From: Phenylobacterium deserti
GTDB lineage: Bacteria > Pseudomonadota > Alphaproteobacteria > Caulobacterales > Caulobacteraceae
NCBI RefSeq assembly: GCF_003254705.1
Contig: NZ_QFYR01000001.1
Location: 310,001 to 374,000, forward strand
Reading direction: 5' to 3'
Length of the DNA stretch: 64,000 bases
Of the stretch, positions 18,523 to 28,325 are shown one piece after another. A model generated the notes under the pieces. That model saw nothing but the letters and a program-made list of their open reading frames with translations. It ran no database searches and was not told the DNA's origin. The first letter of the stretch is position 1; every line of letters begins with the position of its first letter. A program made the translations under genes and the position numbers.

Positions 18523-21402
18523 TCAGGGACAGACGATCGCCTCGTAAGCGCCGCGGGCCGCAGCGCGGGAAGCTTCCAGGCGGGTCTTCAGCACCCGGAA
18601 CTCGCGCACGCCGCCGGCCCGGGCCAGCAGCGCCCGGAAGGCCTTGGGCTCGGCAGATGGGTCGGCGTTGTCCTCCAGGGCGACCTTGAGGAGCTGGCTC
18701 AGGTCCTGCTGAAGGCGCCAGGCCTGAGCCAGCGCCTTGAGCGGCTCGGCAGGGGCGAGACCGCTTTCGCGGAAGGCGGCGAGCGCTTCGGCGGTGTTGG
18801 GCTTCAAGGGTCCGCCGTCGGGGGCGTGAGCCAGCTGGAGAAACTGGGCGGCGAACTCGATGTCGACCAGACCGCCGGGCGAGAGCTTGAGGTCCCAGTC
18901 GCCCTTGGGCGGCCGCTCGCGTTCCAGGAGCTCTCGCATCTCGCGGACCTCGGCGGCGGTGCGCTTGCGGTCGCGGGGGCGGCGGAGCTGGCGCTCGATG
19001 GCTTCGCAGGCCTGCTGGGCGAAGTCGGGGGAGCTGGCCCAGACCACCCGGGCGCGGGTCAGGGCGAGGAACTCCCAGGTCTCAGCCTCGCCCTGGTAGT
19101 AGTTCTCGAAGGCGGCGCAGCTGACGGCGACGGGGCCTTTGGTGCCGGAGGGGCGCAGCTGCATGTCGACGGTATACAGACCTCCCTCGGCGGTCTGGCT
19201 GGAAAGTGCGGCGATCAGTCGCTGGGTGAAGCGGCCGTAGAAGGTGGCGGCGTCCCAGCCCTTCAGCTCGCTCATGGCGGCGGGATCATCGGCCAAGTAG
19301 AGGGTCATCAGGTCGAGGTCGGAGCTGGCGCTCATCTCGCGCGAGCCGCATTTGCCGAGGGCGACGACGGCCACCTGCCCTGCGAAATCGCCGCCGATGC
19401 GGATGGTCTCGGCCAGGGAGGCGGGACCTAAGGCCTGGATGCAGAGGTCGGCCAGGTCGGCGAAGGCGCGGCCGGCCTGCTCGGCGGTGGCCGAGCCGCT
19501 CATCACCTGGACGCCGACCCGGAAGGCCTGCTCGCGATGTACACGGCGTACAGCATCGAGCGCGGGCTCGAAGCCGCCGGCGCGACGCACCGCGACGTCC
19601 ATGACGGCGCGGTCCTCCTCCACGTCGATGTCCTCGAAGAAGGCGCTGTCGAGCATGGCGTCGATGGCCGCGGGCCGGCGCGCCAGGGTCGAGGCCAGCC
19701 GCGGCGCGAAGGCCATGACCTGCACCACCAGCTCGAAGAGCTTGGGCTGGGCCAGGAACAAGGACTGAAGCTGCACGCCCGAGGACAGACGGGAGAAGAA
19801 GTCGCTGAAGCGGTTGAAGGCGGTGTCCGGCGCGCCGGTGGCGTTGGCGGCTTCCAGCAGGCGAGGCGCCAGCCGGGTGAAGAGCTCGCGCCCACGTTCG
19901 GTGCGGGTCGCCGGGATGTTGCCGTGGTGCCAGCTGCGGATGGTCTGGGACACGCGGTTCGGATTGGGGAAGCCCATCCGCGCCAGGGTGGCCAGGGTTT
20001 CCGGGTCGTCGTCGACGCCGGTGAAGACCAAGCTGCCGAACCGGGAGGACAACGGCTCCTCTTCCGGGAAGAGCTCGCCGTAGCGGCCGTTCACGGTCTT
20101 GAGGATGCGGGTGATGGCGGCGTCGAAACTGCGCAGCCGGTCATAGCCGGAGAGAGCCGCCACGCGGCGGCGGTCGTTGTCGGACTCCGGCAGGCGATGG
20201 GTCTGCTCGTCCGCCAGCATCTGGATGCGATGCTCGACGGCGCGCAGGGTGCGGTAGGCTTCGGCCAGCTCGGCGCAGGTGGCCGGCTCCACGTGACCGG
20301 CGTCGGTGAGCGCCTGCAGGGCGTCCAGGGTGCGGCAGCTGCGCAGCGCCGGATTGCGGCCGCCCAGGATCAGCTGCTGGGTCTGGACGTAGAACTCGAT
20401 CTCGCGGATGCCGCCGCGCCCGAGCTTGAGGTCGACGCCCTTGGCGCTCATCCGCTCGTCCACCTTGTGGGCGTGGATCTGCCGCTTGATGGAGTGGATG
20501 TCGGCGATGGCCGCGAAGTCGAGGTGCTTGCGCCAGATGAAGGGGGCGAGCTCGGCGAGGAAAGCCTTGGCGGCCGGGATGTCGCCGGCGCAGGGGCGCG
20601 CCTTGATGAAGGCCGCACGCTCCCAGTTCTGGCCGACGCTTTCGTAGTACTCGAGGGCGGCCGGCACCGGCACGGCCGGCGGGGTCGAGGATGGGTCCGG
20701 CCGCAGGCGAAGGTCCATGCGGAAGACGTAACCATCGGCCGTCTTGGCCTGCATCAGCTCGGACACGCGTTGGGTCAGGCGGACGGCGAAGGCCTGGGCC
20801 TCCACGCCTTCGGCCAGCGGCAGGGCGTCGGGATCGAAAAAGACCGAGACGTCGATGTCGCTGGAGTAGTTCAGCTCGAAGGCGCCCTGCTTGCCCATGG
20901 CGATGCAGAACCAGCCGGGCACGGGCCCATGCTCGCCCTCCCCTACGCGCGTCAGGCGGCCGGCCTGGAGCTCTGCGCGGGCGGCGACGGTCAGTGAGGC
21001 CCCAACCGCCGCGTCTGCGAAGCGGGTCAGGGCGCCGGTGACCTCATCGAGATCCCAGACGCCGCCAAGGTCGGCCAGGGCGGTCAGGAGGTGCAGCTCG
21101 GCCTTCAGCTTACGTAGTTCGACGGAGGCGGCGTCGGTGTCCAGGCCTGCAGCCGCGGCGGTGCGCGCCAGGATGTCGGCGAGCTGGGCGTCGGGCTCGG
21201 CTTCGAGCAGCCGGCCGAGCATGGCGGGGGCGCGGCGGCCCAGGCTGGCCAGATAGGAGGAGGCGCCGAACACCGGCTCAAGAGCCGGCCAGGCCTCATC
21301 GATGCGCGGCGTCTCCCCGATGATTTCGCGGGCGCGGGCGGCGGCCTTGGCGTCGATGACGGGGCCGCAGGGCTTCAGCTGGTCGGCGAGCATCGATCTC
21401 AT
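18523..21402 (-). CDS. glnE: Bifunctional glutamine synthetase adenylyltransferase / adenylyl-removing enzyme
   Basis: The 959-residue protein has the duplicated nucleotidyltransferase architecture of GlnE. The N-terminal adenylyl-removing half contains NYSSDIDVSVFFD, and the C-terminal adenylyltransferase half contains REMSASSDLDLMTLYLAD; each holds the catalytic Asp pair. Helical GlnD_UR_UTase-like segments follow each half (LKLGRGGIREIEFYVQ, DLKLSPGGLVDIEFAAQF). It adjusts glutamine synthetase activity to nitrogen status. ATG 21402 is chosen; TTG 21405 and ATG 21393 are alternatives. It follows the two-component kinase gene by about 100 bases. Confidence 0.95.
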   Translation of the reverse strand: MRSMLADQLKPCGPVIDAKAAARAREIIGETPRIDEAWPALEPVFGASSYLASLGRRAPAMLGRLLEAEPDAQLADILARTAAAAGLDTDAASVELRKLKAELHLLTALADLGGVWDLDEVTGALTRFADAAVGASLTVAARAELQAGRLTRVGEGEHGPVPGWFCIAMGKQGAFELNYSSDIDVSVFFDPDALPLAEGVEAQAFAVRLTQRVSELMQAKTADGYVFRMDLRLRPDPSSTPPAVPVPAALEYYESVGQNWERAAFIKARPCAGDIPAAKAFLAELAPFIWRKHLDFAAIADIHSIKRQIHAHKVDERMSAKGVDLKLGRGGIREIEFYVQTQQLILGGRNPALRSCRTLDALQALTDAGHVEPATCAELAEAYRTLRAVEHRIQMLADEQTHRLPESDNDRRRVAALSGYDRLRSFDAAITRILKTVNGRYGELFPEEEPLSSRFGSLVFTGVDDDPETLATLARMGFPNPNRVSQTIRSWHHGNIPATRTERGRELFTRLAPRLLEAANATGAPDTAFNRFSDFFSRLSSGVQLQSLFLAQPKLFELVVQVMAFAPRLASTLARRPAAIDAMLDSAFFEDIDVEEDRAVMDVAVRRAGGFEPALDAVRRVHREQAFRVGVQVMSGSATAEQAGRAFADLADLCIQALGPASLAETIRIGGDFAGQVAVVALGKCGSREMSASSDLDLMTLYLADDPAAMSELKGWDAATFYGRFTQRLIAALSSQTAEGGLYTVDMQLRPSGTKGPVAVSCAAFENYYQGEAETWEFLALTRARVVWASSPDFAQQACEAIERQLRRPRDRKRTAAEVREMRELLERERPPKGDWDLKLSPGGLVDIEFAAQFLQLAHAPDGGPLKPNTAEALAAFRESGLAPAEPLKALAQAWRLQQDLSQLLKVALEDNADPSAEPKAFRALLARAGGVREFRVLKTRLEASRAAARGAYEAIVCP

Positions 21403-21502
21403 CAACTCGTGTCATCGGGGGAGCCGCGCAGCGGCTGTCCGGGACCCATGAACACCAGATGGTGCATGGGGGCAAACGAGGGGCTAACGGCCGTGGTTGG
21501 GG

Positions 21503-22906
21503 CTACGCAACGCGCGGCAAGATGAGTGCGACGCGCAGGCCTGGACCCATCTCGCCGACCTTGCCGGGGCCTTCGTCCAGTTCGAGGCGGCCGCCGTGGG
21601 CCTCGGCGACGGCGGCGACCAGGGAAAGGCCAAGGCCCGCGCCGGGCTCGTTGCGGCTGTTCTCCAGGCGGACGAAGCGGTGAACGACGCGTTCGCGATC
21701 CTCTTCCGGCACGCCCGGCCCGGTGTCGGTGACCGAGAACTCCACCTCGCCCGACGAGCGGCGGCGGACCCGCAGCATGATCGCCCCGCCGGTCGGCGTG
21801 TACTTGATGGCGTTGTCGAGGATGTTGGCCAAGGCCTGGGCCATGAACTCGCGGTTGCCCCGGATGGTGAGCTCCTTGGCGAGCTCGGCGGCGAAGTCGA
21901 TGCCCTTGTCCTCGCAAAGCGGCTCGTAGAGTTCGGCGATGTCGGCGGCCAGCTCGGTCGGGTCGAACAGCACCGGGTCGGGCGCCGTGCCGGCCGCCTG
22001 CAGGCGGGCGATCGACAGCACCGCGGCGAATGTCTTCAGCACGCCGTCGGTGTCCTCCAGCGCCTGAGCCAGAGCGTGGGTCGGATCACCCTTGCCCGCT
22101 TCCACATCCAGGTAGGCCGCTTCCAGACGGGCCCGTAGGCGAGTGAGCGGAGAGCGCAGGTCGTGGGCGATGGCGTCGCCGGCATGCTTGTGACCGGCCA
22201 TGGAGCGTTCCAGCCGGTCCAGCATCTCGTTGAGGCCCAGGGCCAATTCGTCGAACTCGTCGCGGGTGCCGCGGACGGGCGCGCGAGCGCCCAGGTCGCC
22301 GTTGCGGACGGCGTCCACCACGCCCGTGAGGCTGGCCATGCTGCGGGAAACGTTGCGGCTGACCAGCACGCCGCCGGCCAGGCCCAGGATCACCACGAGG
22401 GCGCCCGCACCCCAGAGCGCGCGGACGATCTTCATGACGTAGGCCTCGTCTTCGCCCACGTCGGCCCCGACGAACAGGATTTCGCCGCCGCGCAGCCGCT
22501 CCTGCAGGCCGCGGGCGGGGTGGCGCACGAGGCGACCGTTCGGCGCCTCGTCGGTGATGGTGAAGGTCGTCCAGGCGGGCTTGCCGGCAAAGTCCTCGAT
22601 CGGGCTCTCCTCGATCGATCCGGAAATCCGCCGCCCGTCAGGGGTCATCAGCAGGTAGAGGAACGGCCGCTCGCTGGCGGCGCGCTCGATCAGCGCCTGG
22701 TTAACCGCGTCGACCCCGGCCCGGTTGTAGACCGACGCGAGGGAGATCATCTCGCGGGTGATGTCGCGGTCGGTGCGGCGCGTCGCCTCCCCCGCGGTGG
22801 CTACATAGATGTAGGCCAGGAAGGCGCTGGCCGCGCTCGCGAACAGGGCGAGAAACAGCAGCGTCAGCCGGAACGGGGTCGTCCGGAAGATGCGCGGCAG
22901 GCGCAC
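21503..22906 (-). CDS. Membrane sensor histidine kinase (partner of the OmpR-type regulator)
   Basis: The GTG at 22906 lies 9 bases after the regulator stop, and the ribosome site overlaps that stop. The 467-residue protein has membrane helices at about 12-35 and 160-185 flanking a periplasmic sensor of about 125 residues. A HAMP linker follows, then HisKA with AIAHDLRSPLTRLRARLE (His near 247), and an HATPase with NILDNAIKYTP, VTDTGPGVP and GAGLGLSLVAAVAEAHGG. It should phosphorylate the adjacent regulator in response to an envelope signal. The degP neighbour suggests an envelope-quality signal, but the stimulus cannot be read. Confidence 0.93.
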   Translation of the reverse strand: MRLPRIFRTTPFRLTLLFLALFASAASAFLAYIYVATAGEATRRTDRDITREMISLASVYNRAGVDAVNQALIERAASERPFLYLLMTPDGRRISGSIEESPIEDFAGKPAWTTFTITDEAPNGRLVRHPARGLQERLRGGEILFVGADVGEDEAYVMKIVRALWGAGALVVILGLAGGVLVSRNVSRSMASLTGVVDAVRNGDLGARAPVRGTRDEFDELALGLNEMLDRLERSMAGHKHAGDAIAHDLRSPLTRLRARLEAAYLDVEAGKGDPTHALAQALEDTDGVLKTFAAVLSIARLQAAGTAPDPVLFDPTELAADIAELYEPLCEDKGIDFAAELAKELTIRGNREFMAQALANILDNAIKYTPTGGAIMLRVRRRSSGEVEFSVTDTGPGVPEEDRERVVHRFVRLENSRNEPGAGLGLSLVAAVAEAHGGRLELDEGPGKVGEMGPGLRVALILPRVA

Positions 22907-22915
22907 CCGAGCGCC

Positions 22916-23587
22916 TTAGGCGTCGAGCCGGTAGCCGGCGCCGCGCACCGTCTGCAGCATGGGGCGGTCAAAGCCCTTGTCGATCTTGGAGCGCAGGCGG
23001 GAGATGTGGACGTCGATGACGTTGGTCTGGGGGTCGAAGTGGTATTCCCAGACCTTCTCCAGCAGCATGGTGCGGGTCACCGACTGGCCGGCGTGGCGCA
23101 TCATGAATTCCAGCAGCTGGAATTCGCGCGGCTGCAGGTCGATGTCCTTGCCCTGGCGGTGCACGGTGCGGCCGATCAGGTCCATCTCGAGGTCGCCGAC
23201 CCGCAGGACGGTGGCCACAGAGCCGGTTTCGCGACGACGCGACAGGGCTTCCACCCGGGCGCTGAGTTCGGCGAAGGCGTAGGGCTTGACCAGATAGTCG
23301 TCGCCGCCGGCCTGCAGGCCCGCGACGCGGTCGCCGACCTCGCCAAGGGCGGAGAGAAACAGGACGGGCGTCTGGTCGCCTTCCCGGCGCAGGGACTCGA
23401 CCAAGGTGACGCCATCCATGCGCGGCATCATGCGGTCGACGATCATCACGTCGAACTCGCCGGCGCGGGCGGCCTGGAGGCCTTCCTCGCCATCTGCGGC
23501 CTTGGTGCAGGTATGGCCAAGTTCAGACAGGCCACGGTCCATGGCGTCCGCCGCCTGCAGGTCGTCTTCAACAATCAGAATGCGCAT
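22916..23587 (-). CDS. OmpR/PhoB-family response regulator
   Basis: The ATG at 23587 is preceded by a G-rich ribosome site; GTG 23596 would add three residues. The 223-residue protein has a receiver domain (ILIVEDDLQAA, Asp in MIVDRMMPRMDG, Lys in YLVKPYAF) and a winged-helix DNA-binding domain (LQPREFQLLEFMM, VIDVHISRLRSKID, QTVRGAGYRL). It forms an operon with the kinase and glnE and follows degP. A GATTC site (23589-23593) lies at its start. As I recall, rhizobia show the same degP, regulator, kinase, glnE order. Confidence 0.94.
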   Translation of the reverse strand: MRILIVEDDLQAADAMDRGLSELGHTCTKAADGEEGLQAARAGEFDVMIVDRMMPRMDGVTLVESLRREGDQTPVLFLSALGEVGDRVAGLQAGGDDYLVKPYAFAELSARVEALSRRRETGSVATVLRVGDLEMDLIGRTVHRQGKDIDLQPREFQLLEFMMRHAGQSVTRTMLLEKVWEYHFDPQTNVIDVHISRLRSKIDKGFDRPMLQTVRGAGYRLDA

Positions 23588-23620
23588 TGATTCCACCCCC
23601 CCGGGAAATCAAAGCCTAGA

Positions 23621-23652
23621 GCGAAATCCAGCCGAGTTGGACTGGATTTCGC
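23621..23652. terminator. Palindromic hairpin between degP and the response regulator
   Basis: A perfect 11-bp stem (GCGAAATCCAG / CTGGATTTCGC, 10-base loop) lies 20 bases after the degP stop and 34 bases before the regulator start. No T-run follows. It could end degP transcripts, act as an mRNA 3' stabiliser, or be a dispersed palindromic repeat; its high sequence symmetry suggests the last is worth checking. Confidence 0.55.
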
Positions 23653-23671
23653 CCGAGGGTCTTCAAAGGTC

Positions 23672-25249
23672 TTAGCCGGCGATCTTCAGCGGCAGGAACA
23701 GGGTCCGGCCCTGGCGCCAGACGCCGATCAACACGCTGGGCCGATTGGCCTGGCGCGCGGCCGTGACGACGGCGGTGAGGTCGGCGGCGCCGGTGATCGG
23801 CCGATCGCCGGCGCGGACGATGATGTCCCCGCGCTTGAGGCCCTTTTCACCGGCGTCCGAGTTGTCGTCCACCGAGGTGACCAGCGCGCCGCGCACGTCC
23901 GAGGGGACGTTGAGCTGACGCCGGCTGGCGTCATCAAGCGGCGACAGCGACAGGCCGAGCACCGGCGGCGAGGCCGCCTGGTTGGGCGTGCGCCCACCCT
24001 GGTTGTTGCGGCCGCCTGGCGTGTTGTCGTTCGAGGCCAGCTCGCGCTCCGACGGACGGGTGCCCGAGCGGATCTCGACGTTGCGACGGCGACCCTCGCG
24101 GATCACTTCCAGCCGCAGCACGTCGCCCGGACGGGCCTTAGCCACTTCGCGGGTCAGCTCGGAGTTCGACTTGATGGTGCGGCCGTTGACCGAAACCACC
24201 ACGTCGCCCGGCAGCAGGCCGCCGCGTTCGGACGGGCCGCCCGGCACGAGGTCGCTGATGATCGCGCCACGGGTCTCGCCCAGGCCTTGGGCTTCGGCCA
24301 TTTCGGACGTGAAGCTTTGGACCGTGGCGCCGATGTAGCCGCGGGTCACCTTGCCGCCGCTGATGAGCTGCTTGGAGACCGTGTCGGCCACGTCCGCGGG
24401 AATGGCGAAGCCGATGCCGACCGAGCCGCCCGTGGGCGAGAAGATCGCCGTGTTGACGCCGATCACCCGGCCGTAGACGTCGAAGGTCGGGCCGCCCGAG
24501 TTGCCCCGGTTGATGGGCGCGTCGATCTGAATGTAGTCGACGAAGTTCTCGCCGATGTCGCGGCCGTAGGCCGAGATAATGCCGGCGGTGGCGGTGCCGC
24601 CCAGGCCGAACGGGTTGCCGACCGCGATCACCCAGTCGCCGACGCGTGGCTTGGCGGAGTTCTCGAAGTTGACGAACGGGAACGGGCTGCCGCGACCCTT
24701 CACCTTGAGCACGGCGATGTCGGTGGCCTCGTCGCGGCCCACCACGGTGGCCTCGAGCTCCGTCTCGTCCTTCATCACGACCTTGATGGTCTCGGCGTTC
24801 TCGACGACGTGGTTGTTGGTGACCACATAGCCGTCGGCGGAGATGAAGAAGCCCGAGCCGGAGGACTGCTGCGTCGGCAGGCGCGGCTGGCCGCGCTGGG
24901 TCCGGCCGCCTTGCGGGGGACCGCTTTCCTCGTCCTCGTCATCCTGGCCGGGAGCCTGGCCGCGCGGCACGAGGTCGAACGGCAGGCCCGGGATGCGCAG
25001 CGCGGCGCTGTCGACCCGGCTGGTCACGTTGATCGACACCACCGCGGGCGAGACGCGGTCGAAGATGTCGGCGAACGACATGGGCGCGCCCGGCGGGGGC
25101 GCGAAGATCGGCGCAGTGGACGCCTTGATAAGTTGAGGCTGGTCGGCGTGCGCCGCCGGCAGACGCATGCCTGCGCCGGCCACCGCGGCGGCCATGACGC
25201 CCGCGCCGGCCACGGCGCCCAGGAGGTAACCCGTCTTCTTCGAGGTCAT
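23672..25249 (-). CDS. degP: Periplasmic Do-type serine protease (DegP/HtrA)
   Basis: The 525-residue protein has an N-terminal signal or anchor (GYLLGAVAGAGVMAAAVAGAGM), then a trypsin-like domain with the triad His147 (VTNNHVVENA), Asp177 (DEATDIAVLKV) and Ser251 (NRGNSGGPTF). Two PDZ domains follow (RGAIISDLVPGGPSERGGL and ALVTSVDDNSDAGEKGLKRGD). It is a chaperone-protease for misfolded envelope proteins. An acidic/Gln-rich insert at about 98-130 corresponds to the LA-loop region. CTTGA on the minus strand at 25344-25340 could be part of a heat-shock sigma -35 element, but I see no convincing -10. It follows ccmH by 150 bases. Confidence 0.94.
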   Translation of the reverse strand: MTSKKTGYLLGAVAGAGVMAAAVAGAGMRLPAAHADQPQLIKASTAPIFAPPPGAPMSFADIFDRVSPAVVSINVTSRVDSAALRIPGLPFDLVPRGQAPGQDDEDEESGPPQGGRTQRGQPRLPTQQSSGSGFFISADGYVVTNNHVVENAETIKVVMKDETELEATVVGRDEATDIAVLKVKGRGSPFPFVNFENSAKPRVGDWVIAVGNPFGLGGTATAGIISAYGRDIGENFVDYIQIDAPINRGNSGGPTFDVYGRVIGVNTAIFSPTGGSVGIGFAIPADVADTVSKQLISGGKVTRGYIGATVQSFTSEMAEAQGLGETRGAIISDLVPGGPSERGGLLPGDVVVSVNGRTIKSNSELTREVAKARPGDVLRLEVIREGRRRNVEIRSGTRPSERELASNDNTPGGRNNQGGRTPNQAASPPVLGLSLSPLDDASRRQLNVPSDVRGALVTSVDDNSDAGEKGLKRGDIIVRAGDRPITGAADLTAVVTAARQANRPSVLIGVWRQGRTLFLPLKIAG

Positions 25250-25399
25250 ATGCCTTACTGTTTCCCTGTGCGCGCGTCTTCGGCAGTCCCGGCGCGCGCC
25301 TCACAAACCTAGGTTCGATGCACGAGAGCGCAACGCCTCTCAAGTTACGTTTAGGTCACCCTCCGCGCAGCTTCACGACCGATGTTGGGCGCAAAGGTG

Positions 25400-25852
25400 T
25401 CACGCCGGCTCGTCGTTGGCGATCCGCTTCAGGCGCTCGGCCTCTGCAGCCGATAGTTCCGGTTCCGGGGTTCGGTTCCGAAGACGTCGAAGCATAAGCG
25501 CCGCGCCAAGCAGGACCACCAGGAACGGACCCGCCCAAAGGGCCATGTTGCCAAGGCTCATGGACGGCCGAAGCAGCACGAATTCGCCGTAGCGATCGAT
25601 CAGGAAGCGCTTGATCTCGGCTTCGTCGCGGCCGGCGCGGACCTGCTCGCGGACGATCTGGCGAAGGTCGCGGGCGAGCTCGGCGTCGGAGTCGTCGATG
25701 GACTCGTTCTGGCAGACCAGGCAGCGGATATCCTGGAAGATCTGGCGCGCCTGGGCCTCCTGCCGCGGGTCGGGCAGACGCTCCGCCGGGTCGGAGGCGG
25801 CGGCGATGCACAGGACGCCGGCCAGGACGGCGAAGAGCGCGCGAAGCTTCAT
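25400..25852 (-). CDS. ccmH: Cytochrome c maturation protein CcmH (CycL)
   Basis: The 150-residue protein has a signal sequence (LRALFAVLAGVLCIAAA), the signature RCLVCQNESIDDSDAELARDLR with its CxxC pair, and a membrane helix near residues 103-122 (MALWAGPFLVVLLGAALML). CcmH keeps apocytochrome haem-binding cysteines reduced for haem ligation with CcmF. The ATG overlaps the ccmF stop by four bases. It is the last gene of ccmIEFH; a ccmG gene is not between ccmF and ccmH. Confidence 0.94.
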   Translation of the reverse strand: MKLRALFAVLAGVLCIAAASDPAERLPDPRQEAQARQIFQDIRCLVCQNESIDDSDAELARDLRQIVREQVRAGRDEAEIKRFLIDRYGEFVLLRPSMSLGNMALWAGPFLVVLLGAALMLRRLRNRTPEPELSAAEAERLKRIANDEPA

Positions 25853-27822
25853 GCGGCCTGCACCTTGCGACGGGCCACGCCCAGCCGCAACCGGCGGTCC
25901 GACAGGGACACAAGGCCGCCCAGCGCCATGACGCCGGGGCCGAAGAACAGCAGGCTGGCCCAGGGATTCCAGTAGGCGCGCACCAGCCAGACCGGCTGCG
26001 GGCCCGTGTCCCGCCGCTCGCCCAGCACGATGTAGAGGTGGCTGAGGCCCTGGTAGCAGATGTAGACCTCGGAGGTGGTCTGGCTGCCGGCCGGATAGAA
26101 GCGCCGCTCGGGCGTGGCGGTGCAGACGGGGGCGCCGTCGCGGGTGGCGCGGATGATGCCGCGCTCGGCCTCGTAGTTGGGGCCTTCGACGCCGCCGATG
26201 GTCTCCAGCACCAGGTGATAGGCGCCGACGTCCAGGCTGCCGCCGATGGGCAGGGTCTCGGCCGCCTCCTGCTTCCAGCCGGTCTCGAAACAGGCGCCCA
26301 GGACGAAGATGCCGAGGCCGATGTGGGCCAGGGTCATGCCCCAGGCGCCGCGCGGCAGGCCGGTGAGGCGCCGCCAGGTCTCAGCCGCCGGCGCCCGGAA
26401 GGCGCGCGTCCGCTCGACCAGTTCGGCCAGGGAGCCGGTGATCAGCCAGAAGCCGAGCGCCAGGCCCGCGGCGCCGAACGCCTTGCGCGGGCTGACCAGG
26501 GCGAAGGCCAGCAGGCCGCAGCCGATGGCGATCAGGGCGGCGATCCACAGCCGCTGGGCGACGCCGGCCGCATCGCCGCGCTTCCACGCCAGCAGGGGGC
26601 CGGCGGGGACCAGGATCAGCAGGGCGGCCATCAGGGGCGTGAAGGTCAGGTTGAAGTAGGGCGGGCCGACGGAGATCGCCTCGCCCGTGGCCGCTTCCCG
26701 GATCAGCGGAAACAGGGTGCCCAGCAGCACCGTGGCGGTGGCGGCGGCCAGCAGGATGTTGTTGAGCACCAGGGCGCTCTCGCGGCTGATCGGGGCGAAC
26801 AGGCCGCCCTGGCTCAAGGTCGGGGCGCGCCAGGCGAACAGGGCGAAGCCCAGGCCTGCGGTGACCCCCAGGATGATCAGCAGCAACACGCCGCGGGTCG
26901 GGTCCACCGCAAAGGCGTGCACCGACGTCAGCACGCCCGAGCGCACCAGGAAGGCGCCCAGCATGGAGAAGCTGAAGGCGGCCAGGGCCAGGAACACGGT
27001 CCAGCCGGACAGGGCGCCCCGCTTTTCCGTCACGATGGCGGAATGGAGCAGGGCCGCGCCAATGAGCCAGGGCATGAAGGAGGCGTTCTCGACCGGATCC
27101 CAGAACCACCAGCCGCCCCAGCCGAGCTCGTAGTAAGCCCAGAAGGAGCCCAGGGTGATGCCGACGGTGAGCGCGGCCCAGGCGGCCAGGGTCCAGGGCC
27201 GCACCCAGCGGGCCCAGGCGGCGTCCACGCGGCCTTCCACCAAGGCGGCGACCGCCAGGGAGAAGACCACCGACATGCCGACATAGCCCGCGTAGAGGAA
27301 GGGCGGGTGGACGGCGAGCGCCGGGTCCTGCAGCAGCGGGTTGAGCGAGCGGCCCTCCACCGGAACGGCGGTCAAGCGGGCGAAGGGGTTGGAAGCGAAC
27401 ACGGTGTAGGCCAGGAACACCACGCCCAGGCCGCCCTGGGTTGCGACCATCACGGCCTTGAGGCCGCGCGGCAGGGTGCGCCCGAGGATGGCGGCGGCCG
27501 CGCCGAAGCCGGTCAGGGCCAGGCACCACAGCAGCATGGAGCCTTCGTGGCTGCCCCAGGTTCCGGCGATCCGGTAGAGCAGCGGCTTTTCGCTGTGCGA
27601 GTTGTTGGCGACGTTCGACACCGAGAAGTCGGACGTGATGAAGGCGTGCATCAGAGCGGCGAACGCCAGGAGGTTGCCGATAAAGGCGGCCAGGGCCGCG
27701 CCTTCGCCGGCCGCAGCCAGCACGGTCGACCTGCGGATGCGGCCAGCGGCCGAAAGCACGAGCTGGGCCAGCGAGAACGCCAGGGCCAGGAGGAGCGCGA
27801 ACGCCCCGATTTCAGTGATCAT
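25849..27822 (-). CDS. ccmF: Haem lyase subunit CcmF (CycK)
   Basis: The 657-residue polytopic inner-membrane protein has about 15 hydrophobic segments. It contains the tryptophan-rich WWD motif (GWGGWWFWDPVENASFMPWL), conserved His in VHPPFLYAGYVGMS and later periplasmic loops. It attaches haem from holo-CcmE to apocytochrome c together with CcmH and CcmI. Start and stop overlap ccmE and ccmH by four bases each, which couples translation across the operon. Confidence 0.95.
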   Translation of the reverse strand: MITEIGAFALLLALAFSLAQLVLSAAGRIRRSTVLAAAGEGAALAAFIGNLLAFAALMHAFITSDFSVSNVANNSHSEKPLLYRIAGTWGSHEGSMLLWCLALTGFGAAAAILGRTLPRGLKAVMVATQGGLGVVFLAYTVFASNPFARLTAVPVEGRSLNPLLQDPALAVHPPFLYAGYVGMSVVFSLAVAALVEGRVDAAWARWVRPWTLAAWAALTVGITLGSFWAYYELGWGGWWFWDPVENASFMPWLIGAALLHSAIVTEKRGALSGWTVFLALAAFSFSMLGAFLVRSGVLTSVHAFAVDPTRGVLLLIILGVTAGLGFALFAWRAPTLSQGGLFAPISRESALVLNNILLAAATATVLLGTLFPLIREAATGEAISVGPPYFNLTFTPLMAALLILVPAGPLLAWKRGDAAGVAQRLWIAALIAIGCGLLAFALVSPRKAFGAAGLALGFWLITGSLAELVERTRAFRAPAAETWRRLTGLPRGAWGMTLAHIGLGIFVLGACFETGWKQEAAETLPIGGSLDVGAYHLVLETIGGVEGPNYEAERGIIRATRDGAPVCTATPERRFYPAGSQTTSEVYICYQGLSHLYIVLGERRDTGPQPVWLVRAYWNPWASLLFFGPGVMALGGLVSLSDRRLRLGVARRKVQAA

Positions 27823-28325
27823 GTGGCGGAAGCGTCCGTCCGGGTCGCCGGGGCGGCCTCATGCGGCTTGGCGCCTTCGCCGTACCACTCGCCCTGTTCC
27901 TTGAGCGCGTCCTGCACCTCGCGGGGCATGTAGCGCTCGTCGTGCTTGGCCAGCACCTGCTTGGCGTGGAAGACGCCGTCATCGCGGAAGGAGCCGACGG
28001 CGACGATGCCCTGCCCTTCGCGGAACAGATCGGGCAGGTCGCCCTGGAAGACCACCTTGTCGGCGGCCTTCTGGTCCTGGACCGTGAACTCCACGCGGCC
28101 GTCCGAGTGCTTGATCACCGAGCCGGGGGCCACCAGGCCGCCCAGCTGGATAGAGCGGCCGGCCGGCGGCTGGGCCGCGTCGGCCTGGGACGGGGTGTAG
28201 AAGAACGAGATCGAGTCCCGCAGGCCCCACAGGGTCAGGCCGACGGCGATGGCCAGAACGGGCGCGATCGCGGCGATCAGGGTCAGGCGACGACGCGCCT
28301 TTCGGGATTTGGGCAGCCAGCTCAT
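27819..28325 (-). CDS. ccmE: Periplasmic haem chaperone CcmE (CycJ)
   Basis: The 168-residue protein has an N-terminal membrane anchor (LTLIAAIAPVLAIAVGLTLW) and a beta-barrel domain (RSIQLGGLVAPGSVIKH onward). The haem-binding motif is LAKHDERYMP, with His as the covalent haem ligand and Tyr four residues later. It carries haem from CcmABCD to CcmF. The tail is Ala/Thr-rich, as is usual. Four-base overlaps with ccmI and ccmF. Confidence 0.95.
   Translation of the reverse strand: MSWLPKSRKARRRLTLIAAIAPVLAIAVGLTLWGLRDSISFFYTPSQADAAQPPAGRSIQLGGLVAPGSVIKHSDGRVEFTVQDQKAADKVVFQGDLPDLFREGQGIVAVGSFRDDGVFHAKQVLAKHDERYMPREVQDALKEQGEWYGEGAKPHEAAPATRTDASAT

Noticed and set aside
26038-27933. Long plus-strand frame opposite ccmF (631 codons)
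   Set aside because: Low-complexity Gln/Gly/Ala translation with no signatures, antisense to ccmF and ccmE.
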